Below, piece by piece: positions 1 to 5,692 of a stretch of DNA of 12,973 bases. A program made the position numbers and the translations under genes. This stretch comes from an uncultured Actinomyces sp. (lineage in GTDB: Bacteria > Actinomycetota > Actinomycetes > Actinomycetales > Actinomycetaceae): contig CABKMZ010000050.1 in NCBI GenBank assembly GCA_902373545.1, forward strand, positions 1-12,973, written 5' to 3'. Below the pieces are notes generated by a model, which saw nothing but the letters and a program-made list of their open reading frames with translations, had not been told where the DNA came from and did not search any database. The stretch's first letter is position 1; the number at the start of each line of letters is the position of its first letter.

Positions 1-300
1 GATGAACTACGCCCGCAATTCATCGTCCCGAAGGAATCGACCTGTCGATCATAGCCTCACGGCGGATGGGCGCGCAACCGGCGCGTCTCGCCCGACAATA
101 CGACATGCGCCCGCCGAATCGTTTTGGCCGCGCGCCCCGCAAGCCGGCCCGCCGCTCACTGTCGAGCGCCAGGTCCAGCGTGCTCACCCGCCCGCGCGCC
201 GCTCGCCCCACCCGCCGAGTCCCTGCCCGCGACCGTCCGCTCCCGTCAGGAGGTACCCGGCGCGGATACACTGAGGGTCGTGTAATCGATTGGAGGGCCC
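1..300. other. Left-edge spacer, no gene recognised
   Basis: No open frame here has a ribosome binding site, a recognisable domain or a plausible composition. The Arg/Pro/Ala-rich frames on both strands look like GC-rich noise. A short palindrome (ATCGAC-CT-GTCGAT) lies at 36-49 and could be an operator, but 6-bp arms are weak evidence. The right end carries the promoter and ribosome binding site of the NUDIX gene. Any gene to the left must end outside the window. Confidence 0.5.
267..297 (+). promoter_or_regulatory. Candidate -10 box and RBS of the NUDIX gene
   Basis: TACACT at 267-272 fits a sigma-70-type -10 hexamer, with transcription expected to start near 279. No good -35 hexamer is visible 16-18 bases upstream. 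GGAGGG at 292-297 is a strong Shine-Dalgarno sequence 3-4 bases before the ATG at 301 and fixes that start. Confidence 0.4.
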
Positions 301-720
301 ATGCCTCGTCCCGTGGTGGCAGCAGCCATCGTTGACTCGTTGGAGAATCCGACCGTGCTGCTCGCCTGTTCGCGCGCGTACCCGGAGGAGCTGCGCGGCC
401 TGTTCGAGCTACCCGGCGGCAAGATCGAGGATGGCGAGGACGCGGTGGGCGCGCTGGAGCGCGAGATTTCAGAGGAGCTTGGCGCGCGCCTGACGATCGG
501 TGAGCGCGTGTGCCCCGATGGTGGTCTGTGGTGGCCGATTGTGGGCGGGCGAGTGATGGGTGTGTGGCTCGCTGAGGTTGCTCCGGGCTCGCCGGCTCCG
601 CGCGCGGGCGCCTCGCACCTGGAGGCCCGGTGGGTGCCCATTGCTGACCTGGCGGACTTGGCGTGGATCGTCGCCGACCTTCCCATCGTCGAGGCCGTGG
701 TTGCGCACTGTGGCCGATGA
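301..720 (+). CDS. NUDIX hydrolase (MutT/CTP pyrophosphohydrolase-like)
   Basis: The 139-aa protein is predicted to hydrolyse a nucleoside diphosphate linked to another moiety, probably a (d)NTP or oxidised nucleotide, in the cytoplasm. It has a complete Nudix box at about residues 39-61: G-x5-E, then x7, then REISEELG, matching the GX5EX7REUXEEXGU signature with all metal-binding glutamates. Its length is typical of single-domain MutT-like enzymes. The family's usual job is nucleotide-pool sanitation, but substrate cannot be read from the fold, and Actinobacteria carry several such paralogues. The ATG at 301 is fixed by GGAGGG just upstream. It appears monocistronic: a repeat array follows the stop. 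A MutY gene lies 6.4 kb away, but the two are not linked as an operon. Confidence 0.9.
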   Translation: MPRPVVAAAIVDSLENPTVLLACSRAYPEELRGLFELPGGKIEDGEDAVGALEREISEELGARLTIGERVCPDGGLWWPIVGGRVMGVWLAEVAPGSPAPRAGASHLEARWVPIADLADLAWIVADLPIVEAVVAHCGR

Positions 721-750
721 TGCCTCGTGCGGCGGGCTCGGTCGGTGCGG

Positions 751-889
751 CGGGCGGGGCCAGGAGTGCGCGGAGGTCACCCGGCCTCGGGCGGACGGGG
801 CCAGGAGTGCGCGGAGGTCACCCGGCCTCGGGCGGGCGGGGCCAGGAGTGCGCGGAGGTCACCCGGCCTCGGGCGGGCGGGGCCAGGAC
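751..889. repeat. 41-bp tandem repeat, about 3.4 copies
   Basis: Three full units start at 760, 801 and 842. A partial copy precedes them (751-759) and another follows (883-889). The units are nearly identical; the main difference is one A/G change near the end of the first unit. Each unit contains CCAGGAGTGCGCGGAGGTCA and then a GC-rich part. A 41-bp period changes reading frame at every copy, so the array is not protein-coding. It fills the spacer between the NUDIX and tetR genes. Near-identity suggests recent slippage or unequal exchange, as in a VNTR-type minisatellite. Confidence 0.95.
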
Positions 890-934
890 AAACCCGGGCC
901 AGCGTGCATGAGGTGAGGGTCGCTTTCCTATCAT

Positions 935-971
935 TTGACGACACATAGGGGCGAGGTGTCAGAATGAGCGC
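935..971 (+). promoter_or_regulatory. Candidate leaderless promoter of the tetR gene
   Basis: TTGACG at 935-940 resembles a -35 hexamer and CAGAAT at 960-965 a -10 hexamer, with a long 19-base spacer. The -10 box is followed by exactly six bases and then the ATG at 972, so transcription would start at or next to the start codon. A purine-rich GAGGTG (953-958) is too far upstream to be a convincing ribosome binding site. The box itself is a weak match to consensus. Confidence 0.35.
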
Positions 972-1610
972 ATGCCGAAGATTATTGGCGAGTCACTCGC
1001 CTCTCACCGCGAGCTGACTCGCACCCGCCTGTTTGAGGCGCTCGGGTCTCTCATGGCCGAGCAGTCCTTCGAGTCGATCACGATGAGCCAGATCGCCGAA
1101 CGTGCCGGCGTGGGTCGCACCGCGGTCTACAACCACTTCGCGGACAAGGAAGTGCTCCTGCTCGCGTACATGCGCCAGGTGACCGAGGAATTCACGGCGG
1201 TGCTGACGCAGCGCCTCGCGGCCGAGCCCGATCCGCTCATGCGCCTGCGCCTCTATATTCGTTCGCACCTGCAGATGACGAGCCGCTACCACGTCAAGGC
1301 TGGTATGGGGTTGCGTCGCCAGATGTCGGGCCGAGGCGCCTCCCACCTGCATGATCATGCGGGGCTGGTGGGCGAAGTCCTCATTGGGATCCTTGACGAG
1401 GCCATGGATCGTCACCTGATCGTGGCTCAGAATACGCTGGGGGCGGTTCACCTGATCCACGCGACGCTTGCGGGCCAGCGCCTCCCCAAGGACGCGGCGC
1501 ATCGTGAGTCGGCGCTGGTCCTCGTGGAGACCTTTATTTTGCGAGGCCTGGGCGCCTCGGAGGAGAACGTGCGTCACGTCACCGCTTCGCCTCTCCCGTT
1601 GTGGGAATAG
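972..1610 (+). CDS. TetR/AcrR-family transcriptional regulator
   Basis: This 212-aa protein has the standard TetR layout. The N-terminal DNA-binding domain covers about residues 14-60. Its helix-turn-helix reads MSQIAERAGVGRTAVYNHFADK, close to the family consensus in which a Tyr-x-His-Phe segment ends the recognition helix. The remainder is an alpha-helical ligand-binding and dimerisation domain without recognisable ligand residues. Such proteins are usually repressors of a neighbouring gene or of themselves. The only adjacent co-directional gene is thioredoxin, 94 bp downstream, so the target cannot be named. The ATG at 972 matches the family N-terminus. An ATG at 964 is in another frame. 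The final Trp-Glu-stop codons overlap a sigma-R-like promoter element for the next gene. Confidence 0.93.
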   Translation: MPKIIGESLASHRELTRTRLFEALGSLMAEQSFESITMSQIAERAGVGRTAVYNHFADKEVLLLAYMRQVTEEFTAVLTQRLAAEPDPLMRLRLYIRSHLQMTSRYHVKAGMGLRRQMSGRGASHLHDHAGLVGEVLIGILDEAMDRHLIVAQNTLGAVHLIHATLAGQRLPKDAAHRESALVLVETFILRGLGASEENVRHVTASPLPLWE

Positions 1611-1629
1611 CGGGCTCGCCGGGACCGTT
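1604..1629 (+). promoter_or_regulatory. Candidate sigma-R/SigH-type promoter of thioredoxin
   Basis: GGAAT (1604-1608, preceded by G) is followed by exactly 18 bases and then GTT (1627-1629, followed by G). This equals the consensus known for Streptomyces SigR and mycobacterial SigH, the ECF sigma factors of thiol-oxidative stress, whose classic targets are thioredoxin-system genes. The -35 element overlaps the last codons and stop of the tetR gene. Transcription would start near 1636, leaving a leader of about 70 nt before trx. The assignment rests on sequence match and gene identity only. Confidence 0.6.
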
Positions 1630-1704
1630 GATTCAGACAGAACACAGGGGCCGTCCGGCCTCGACCAACTTGCTGACCAGAGCGTCGGCGCTACAAGGAG
1701 AGAT

Positions 1705-2073
1705 ATGGCTACCGTTACTCTGACGCAGGAGAACTTCGAGCAGACCGTGTCGTCTAACGATATTGTTCTGGTTGATTTCTGGGCGACCTGGTGTGGCCCG
1801 TGCCGCCAGTTCGGCCCCGTCTTCGAGGCGGCTTCCGAGAAGTACCCGGACGTTGTTTTCGGCAAGATTGACACGGATGACCAGCAGCAGCTGGCGATGG
1901 CCGCGCAGATCACGTCGATCCCGACGCTGATGGCCTTCCGTGATGGCATTGCGGTTTTCCGTCAGTCCGGCGCTCTGCCGCTGTCCGCTCTGGAGGACCT
2001 GGTTTCTCAGATCCAGAACCTGGACATGGACGACGTGCGAAAGAAGATCGCCGAGGCCGACCAGGCCGAGTGA
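1705..2073 (+). CDS. trxA: Thioredoxin
   Basis: A 122-aa cytoplasmic thioredoxin that reduces protein disulfides using electrons from thioredoxin reductase. The active site is FWATWCGPCRQF (residues about 27-38) with the canonical WCGPC. The cis-proline segment SIPTLMAF follows at about 72-79. The C-terminus carries a short charged extension (DDVRKKIAEADQAE) beyond the roughly 105-aa core, common in actinobacterial homologues. The ATG at 1705 is chosen because AAGGAGAG lies about 5 bases upstream and the family N-terminus begins there; the open frame extends further upstream only through tetR. No thioredoxin reductase gene is adjacent. A sigma-R-like promoter precedes the gene and a strong terminator follows it. 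Confidence 0.96.
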   Translation: MATVTLTQENFEQTVSSNDIVLVDFWATWCGPCRQFGPVFEAASEKYPDVVFGKIDTDDQQQLAMAAQITSIPTLMAFRDGIAVFRQSGALPLSALEDLVSQIQNLDMDDVRKKIAEADQAE

Positions 2074-2090
2074 TCGCGTCATAGCTGATG

Positions 2091-2126
2091 ACGGGCCCCG
2101 AGGCGTGCGCCTCGGGGCCCGTTGTT
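2091..2126 (+). terminator. Rho-independent terminator after trxA
   Basis: A perfect 14-bp GC-rich stem (2091-2104 pairs with 2109-2122) has a 4-base loop (GTGC). It is followed by a short T-rich tract (GTTGTTATGT). It starts 17 bases after the trxA stop. Confidence 0.9.
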
Positions 2127-2154
2127 ATGTCCTATCACCCTTGTGTGTGCTCAC

Positions 2155-2216
2155 AGTGCAGTCCACGTCGCCCACATCACCCCTTTTTGGCATTATTCGC
2201 CGAGGTGGTCTGCACT
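2155..2216. repeat. Imperfect 12-bp inverted repeat in spacer
   Basis: AGTGCAGTCCAC (2155-2166) is the reverse complement of GTGGTCTGCACT (2205-2216) except at one position. The arms are separated by 38 bases. It lies between the trxA terminator and the 77-bp palindromic element. It could be a folded RNA, an operator or an element end; nothing further identifies it. Confidence 0.5.
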
Positions 2217-2250
2217 TTGGGCGCGGTGTCCATCGCTCGCGCGTGTAAAT

Positions 2251-2327
2251 GGGGGGAATTGCAACCATAGGCCTCCGACACGCCGGCGACACGCCGACAG
2301 AGATCTTCTATGGTTGCAATTCCCCCC
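2251..2327. repeat. 77-bp element with perfect 20-bp terminal inverted repeats
   Basis: The left end 2251-2270 (GGGGGGAATTGCAACCATAG) is the exact reverse complement of the right end 2308-2327. The 37-base interior contains a duplicated CGACACGCCG (2276-2285 and 2287-2296). AAT flanks both sides (2248-2250 and 2328-2330), so a 3-bp target duplication is possible; alternatively the innermost flanking T/A simply adds a 21st pair. The arms are less GC-rich than their surroundings. It lies 125 bp past a terminator in non-coding DNA. This structure fits a small non-autonomous mobile repeat (MITE-like) or a strong RNA hairpin. It lacks a T-tract, so it is not a typical terminator. No family was recognised. 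Confidence 0.75.
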
Positions 2328-2340
2328 AATCGCGCAGGCG

Positions 2341-2509
2341 TGGGTCGGGCTGTGTGGGTGAGGCGGCAGGTGGCGCTAGCGTGCGTGGTGTGTGCTGGTG
2401 GCGGCTGGGTCGGGCTGTGTGGGCGAGGCGGCAGGTGGCGCTAGCGTGCGTGGTGTGTGCCGCTGGAGGCTGGGTCGGGCTGTGTGGGCGAGGCGGCAGG
2501 TGGCGCTAG
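2341..2509. repeat. 65-bp tandem repeat, 2.6 copies
   Basis: Units start at 2341, 2406 and 2471, each opening with TGGGTCGGGCTGTGTGGG. The first 55 bases of units 1 and 2 differ at one position; the last 10 bases vary. The third unit is cut after 39 bases. Its terminal CTAG contains the stop codon of the reverse-strand acetyltransferase (2506-2508). The period is not a multiple of three, and no frame across it looks coding. Confidence 0.95.
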
Positions 2510-3171
2510 TGTCTTGCTGGGCGGCAGGTGATGAACTCACGGTCCGCATGGTCGCCGACCATGAACGAGTATTCGCCGACGATCTCGAAGCCGTGGCGCG
2601 CGTAGAAACGCTGCGCGCCATAATTCTCGCTCCACACGCCGATCCACAGGGTGCGCGGCCCCTCACGCTCGAGCCACTCCAGCCCGGTGCGCAGCAGGAG
2701 GGTTCCGCGGCCCCCGCCCTGGTACCCGCGCAGGATGTACAGCCGCTGGATCTCCCCGTCGCCGGGCGCGACGTCGGGGTGGGGCAGGTGCGCCGGGCAC
2801 GCGGTTACGTATCCGATGGGGGAGCGCTCGGGGGACGAGGCCTGGGTGCCTTCCCCGGCCCGCGCGGTATCGGGACCGGCGGCGTCGTGGCGCTCGTTCG
2901 CGTTGATGGTGGAGGGGGAACCGGAGGACACGTGAGCGAGGGACCCGGCCTCGTCCTCCGGGGAGGGGGAACCGGGTGCATCTTCGAAGAGGAGCCAGGT
3001 TGCGTACTCAGGGTCCTCCAGTTCGGCGCGTAGGACGGCGGGGGAGTAGGCCTGGTCGAGGAAGGCTGTCAAGTCTTCCGCCGTGTAGAGGCGACCGAAG
3101 GTTTGGGTGAAGCACTCGCGGGCGAGCGTGGACAGGGCGGGTGCGTCGTCGGGCTTGGCGCGGCGGATCAT
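2506..3171 (-). CDS. GNAT-family N-acetyltransferase with low-complexity insert
   Basis: The 221-aa protein should transfer an acetyl group from acetyl-CoA to an unidentified amine. The N-terminus (MIRRAKPDDAPALSTLAREC) is a typical GNAT beta1-alpha1. The acetyl-CoA-binding motif A is IQRLYILRGYQGGGRGTLLL (about 141-160) with the Q-x-x-G-x-G pyrophosphate loop. The late GNAT signature WSENYGAQRFYARHGFEIVG follows at 180-199. Residues about 65-118 are a Ser/Pro/Glu/Ala-rich insert between early and central strands, absent from ordinary GNATs of about 150-170 aa. The ATG at 3171 is preceded by GAGAGGA at good spacing; the open frame continues upstream into a tandem repeat and is not credible there. 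The stop codon lies within the third unit of the 65-bp repeat. Substrate is unknown. Confidence 0.88.
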   Translation of the reverse strand: MIRRAKPDDAPALSTLARECFTQTFGRLYTAEDLTAFLDQAYSPAVLRAELEDPEYATWLLFEDAPGSPSPEDEAGSLAHVSSGSPSTINANERHDAAGPDTARAGEGTQASSPERSPIGYVTACPAHLPHPDVAPGDGEIQRLYILRGYQGGGRGTLLLRTGLEWLEREGPRTLWIGVWSENYGAQRFYARHGFEIVGEYSFMVGDHADREFITCRPARH

Positions 3172-3197
3172 GGTGTCCTCTCGGTCGGGGTACCCCC

Positions 3198-3203
3198 ATC
3201 GTA
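3198..3203 (-). promoter_or_regulatory. Candidate -10 box of the GNAT gene
   Basis: Read on the reverse strand, TACGAT occupies 3203-3198, about 27 bases upstream of the ATG. This leaves a short leader that includes the GAGAGGA ribosome binding site. The -35 position would fall in the first unit of the 57-bp repeat and has no clear hexamer. Confidence 0.35.
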
Positions 3204-3216
3204 GGCAGGAGGTTGC

Positions 3217-3324
3217 GGGCGCGCTCCCATTGCCGAGGCGCCGGCTGAGTGTCCGCCCTGTCGGCCGCGTCTCGGGCGCGCTCCCATTGCCGAGGCGTCG
3301 GCTAGCTGTCCGCCCTGTCGGCCG
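3217..3324. repeat. 57-bp tandem repeat, about 2 copies
   Basis: Units start at 3217 and 3274, both with GGGCGCGCTCCCATTGCCGA. They match over about 50 bases with a few substitutions in the middle, and share a CTGTCGGCCG end. The unit is unrelated to the 41-bp and 65-bp arrays. It lies in the 374-bp spacer between the divergent GNAT and exporter genes. The rest of that spacer (3325-3480) is GC-rich with no gene recognised. Confidence 0.85.
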
Positions 3325-3483
3325 TGACCGCTGGGCTGGAAGGGCTTGCGAGCTTGCCGGTCTGGCAGGAGCTCCTCGCCCCGGCGCGGGCAAGGTGGCA
3401 GCCGCTGTCGGCCGCGCCCCAGACGCGCCCGTCAAGCCGCCCCGAGGCTCCCCTGATTGTTCCCTGACGCGATGTGTCAACCC

Positions 3484-3513
3484 TTGCTCCACAAGTGATT
3501 CCTGCCATACAAT
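3484..3513 (+). promoter_or_regulatory. Candidate promoter of the exporter operon
   Basis: TTGCTC (3484-3489) and TACAAT (3508-3513) are separated by 18 bases. The -10 box is near-consensus. Transcription would begin near 3520, giving a 5' leader of about 26 nt that contains the AAGGAGA ribosome binding site (3534-3540). Confidence 0.55.
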
Positions 3514-3545
3514 TGGCTGACTGGCGCACATCGAAGGAGACGGAC

Positions 3546-4637
3546 GTGGCACGTAAGACCCGCACCGCGCAGGTGCTCGATATTGTCAAGGCGCTCGCGT
3601 GGGTCGTTATCGCGGTGTCCCTGGTGAAGTTCGCCTTCTTTCCCGCGGCGGCCGAAGAACAGACGAGCGACGGCATGGACCCGGGCGGCACGTTTGGGCA
3701 GATGACGATCCCGGTGGGCCGGGCGGACATCACGAACACCGTGAGTCTGACGGGTACGATCCAGGCGGACGAGCCCGTCAACGCTCGCGCGACGCTGGAT
3801 GGCGCGGTCGTGCGCGTCTACGTCAACGACGGTGACACGGTCGCCAAGGGTGACGCCCTCATCCAGATTCGCAAGGAAATCCCCGGCGAACCAAGGCAGG
3901 TCACCGACGAGGACGGTAACGTCACGACGGAAATCGGACAGCCGACCTATAAATACGAGACGGTTGCTGCCCCCGGCGACGGCAGGGTGTCGACGAGTGT
4001 TCTGGTAGGGCAGCAGTTCGCGATCGGTGACACGGTTGCGTCGGTCGCACCCTCCACGTTCTCGGCTGTCGCCGCCCTGAGCGCCGACCAGATGTACCGC
4101 CTTCAGGAGGCCCCTTCCACCGCGACCGTCACCATCAAGAACGGCCCGGCGCCCTTCGAGTGCTCCGACGTCAAGCTCGTCAGCCCGACCGGCAAGACGC
4201 AGGATCCCAAGAACCCGGGGGCCTCGGATAACTCGGCCACGGCCTCGACGGACTTGAAGGCTCGCTGCGCGATTCCCTCCGACCAGACGGTGTTCGCGGG
4301 CCTGCAGGTCAGTATCGAGATGACGACGGGCTCGGCCACGGGCGTGCTCGCCGTTCCGGTCTCCGCGGTTGAGGGCCGCTACCAGACCGGCACCGTCTAC
4401 GTGCCGACCTCCGACCCGGCCAACCCGGAGAAGCGCTCGGTGACTCTGGGGCTGACGGACGGCAAGATGGTCGAGGTCAAGGACGGCCTGGAGGAGGGCG
4501 AGGAGATCCTCGAATTCACCCCGACCGCGACGAAGGACAACCAGGACGATCCCTACGGTCCGGGGCCCGGAGCGGGGACGGATGGCGGGGCCATGGACGG
4601 AGCCGCGGACGCGTCCGACGGGACGGGCGCGCGATGA
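3546..4637 (+). CDS. HlyD/MacA-type membrane-fusion adaptor of ABC exporter
   Basis: This 363-aa protein is the extracytoplasmic adaptor of a MacAB-like exporter. A single N-terminal membrane anchor spans about residues 15-33. A lipoyl/barrel-sandwich half (ARATLDGAVVRVYVNDGDTV, about 81-100) follows, then the second half at about 137-170 (VAAPGDGRVSTSVLVGQQFA). After these come beta-barrel and membrane-proximal segments (VLAVPVSAV and TVTLGLTDGKMVEVKDGLEEGE-type sequence). The two lipoyl halves are joined by only about 27 residues, so the long coiled-coil hairpin of Gram-negative MacA is absent, as expected without an outer-membrane channel. The tail is Gly/Asp/Ala-rich. The GTG start at 3546 is chosen because AAGGAGA lies 5 bases upstream; an earlier ATG at 3474 lies before the promoter. 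The stop overlaps the ATPase start (ATGA). Confidence 0.88.
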   Translation: MARKTRTAQVLDIVKALAWVVIAVSLVKFAFFPAAAEEQTSDGMDPGGTFGQMTIPVGRADITNTVSLTGTIQADEPVNARATLDGAVVRVYVNDGDTVAKGDALIQIRKEIPGEPRQVTDEDGNVTTEIGQPTYKYETVAAPGDGRVSTSVLVGQQFAIGDTVASVAPSTFSAVAALSADQMYRLQEAPSTATVTIKNGPAPFECSDVKLVSPTGKTQDPKNPGASDNSATASTDLKARCAIPSDQTVFAGLQVSIEMTTGSATGVLAVPVSAVEGRYQTGTVYVPTSDPANPEKRSVTLGLTDGKMVEVKDGLEEGEEILEFTPTATKDNQDDPYGPGPGAGTDGGAMDGAADASDGTGAR

Positions 4638-5692
4638 GCCTGGTGTGCCTGCGGGGCGTGACCCGAACGGTCACCCTGCCTGACGGCGAGGACCTGCATA
4701 TTCTGCGTGGTGTCAATCTGGACGTCGCGGCGGGAGAACATGTCTCGATCGTCGGCCGGTCGGGCACGGGTAAGTCGACGATGCTCAACATCATCGGCCT
4801 GCTGGATACCCCCACGTCGGGCACCTACGAGCTGGACGGCGTGGACACGACGCGCCTGAGCGAGGGGCGTCGCGCCCGCATGCGGGGGGCGGATTTCGGC
4901 TTCGTCTTCCAGCAATTCAACATTTTCGCGGCGCGCACGGCCGCCGAAAACGTCGAGGTACCCCTCATGTACGCGTCGGGTGCGCAGCTGCTGCGCAGGC
5001 GCGCGATCGCCTTGGACATGCTGGAGCGCGTGGGCCTTGGGGACCGCGCGGACTCTCACCCGGGTGAGATGAGCGGCGGCGAGCAGCAGCGCATCGCGAT
5101 CGCCCGCGCCCTCGTGCGCCGCCCGCGCGTGATCCTCGCCGACGAGCCGACCGGCGCCCTCGATCCAGACACGGGCCGCGCGGTCATGGCCCTCCTGGAG
5201 GAGGTCGCCCGCGAATCCGACTCGGCGCTCATCGTCATCACGCACGATATGGCGGTCGCCGCCCGCGCCTCGCGCGCCTACGAACTGTATGACGGTGTCC
5301 TCCACGAGGTCGCCGATCCCTCCGCCCTGATCCAGCGCGCAGAGGCTGGGCACATCGAGCCCGCCGGGACCGAGATCAGCGGCAACGTGTCTAGTGTCGC
5401 CGCGCCCGCCGACCTCGAGTCCGCCCACTTTGGGGACGAGGCCGTGGCCGCCTCCGCTCTCGTCTCTCCTCCTCCGTCGCCACCCGCGCAGGTCCGTGCA
5501 CCGGAGCCGGGTGCTCCTCGCGCGGCGAGTGGGACGGTCAGCGGGACGGTCAGCGGGACGGTCAGTGACGCGGCAAGCGGGGCGGAAAGTGGGGCGTCGG
5601 CGCGTGCGCAGGCCTCTCGGATCCCGGTCCCGCCGCAGGCCGAGGCCCCCTTGGCCGAGGTGGTCGGCGCGGGTGAGGAGGGTGCATCGTGA
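4634..5692 (+). CDS. MacB/LolD-type ABC transporter ATPase with long C-terminal tail
   Basis: A 352-aa protein that powers the adaptor/permease exporter. It has Walker A GRSGTGKST (41-49), Q-loop Gln at about 93-94 (FVFQQFN), ABC signature MSGGEQQRIAIARAL (146-160), Walker B VILADEPTGALD (166-177) and H-loop ITHDM (His about 204). These place it with the lipoprotein/macrolide-type exporter ATPases, usually 220-250 aa. Residues about 240-352 form an unusual Ala/Ser/Pro/Glu-rich tail including tandem SGTV units (positions 5531-5566). No cofactor or partner domain is recognised in the tail. Its ATG overlaps the adaptor stop and its TGA overlaps the permease GTG, so all three proteins are probably made by coupled translation. 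Exported substrate is unknown. Confidence 0.93.
   Translation: MSLVCLRGVTRTVTLPDGEDLHILRGVNLDVAAGEHVSIVGRSGTGKSTMLNIIGLLDTPTSGTYELDGVDTTRLSEGRRARMRGADFGFVFQQFNIFAARTAAENVEVPLMYASGAQLLRRRAIALDMLERVGLGDRADSHPGEMSGGEQQRIAIARALVRRPRVILADEPTGALDPDTGRAVMALLEEVARESDSALIVITHDMAVAARASRAYELYDGVLHEVADPSALIQRAEAGHIEPAGTEISGNVSSVAAPADLESAHFGDEAVAASALVSPPPSPPAQVRAPEPGAPRAASGTVSGTVSGTVSDAASGAESGASARAQASRIPVPPQAEAPLAEVVGAGEEGAS
5531..5566 (+). repeat. 12-bp intragenic tandem repeat, 3 units
   Basis: GGGACGGTCAGC occurs at 5531-5542 and 5543-5554, and with one change at 5555-5566. It encodes repeated Gly-Thr-Val-Ser in the tail of the ABC ATPase. The period is a multiple of three, so copy-number change would keep the frame. 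Confidence 0.9.

Noticed and set aside
751..889. CRISPR-like array
   Set aside because: The units are contiguous tandem copies with no variable spacers, and no cas gene is present.
993..1949. 318-codon reverse-strand frame
   Set aside because: It is antisense to the TetR regulator and thioredoxin, both with clear domains and start sites.
2251..2327. Intrinsic terminator or attenuator
   Set aside because: The 37-base interior is long for a terminator, there is no T-tract on either strand, and a strong terminator already stands after trxA.
2392..3033. 213-codon forward frame over the 65-bp repeat and the GNAT gene
   Set aside because: It has a Gly/Arg/Val-rich composition, begins inside a tandem repeat and lies antisense to a recognisable acetyltransferase.
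3172..3552. N-terminal extension of the GNAT protein to 348 residues
   Set aside because: The extension crosses the 57-bp tandem repeat and the exporter promoter. A good ribosome binding site and family-like N-terminus occur at 3171.
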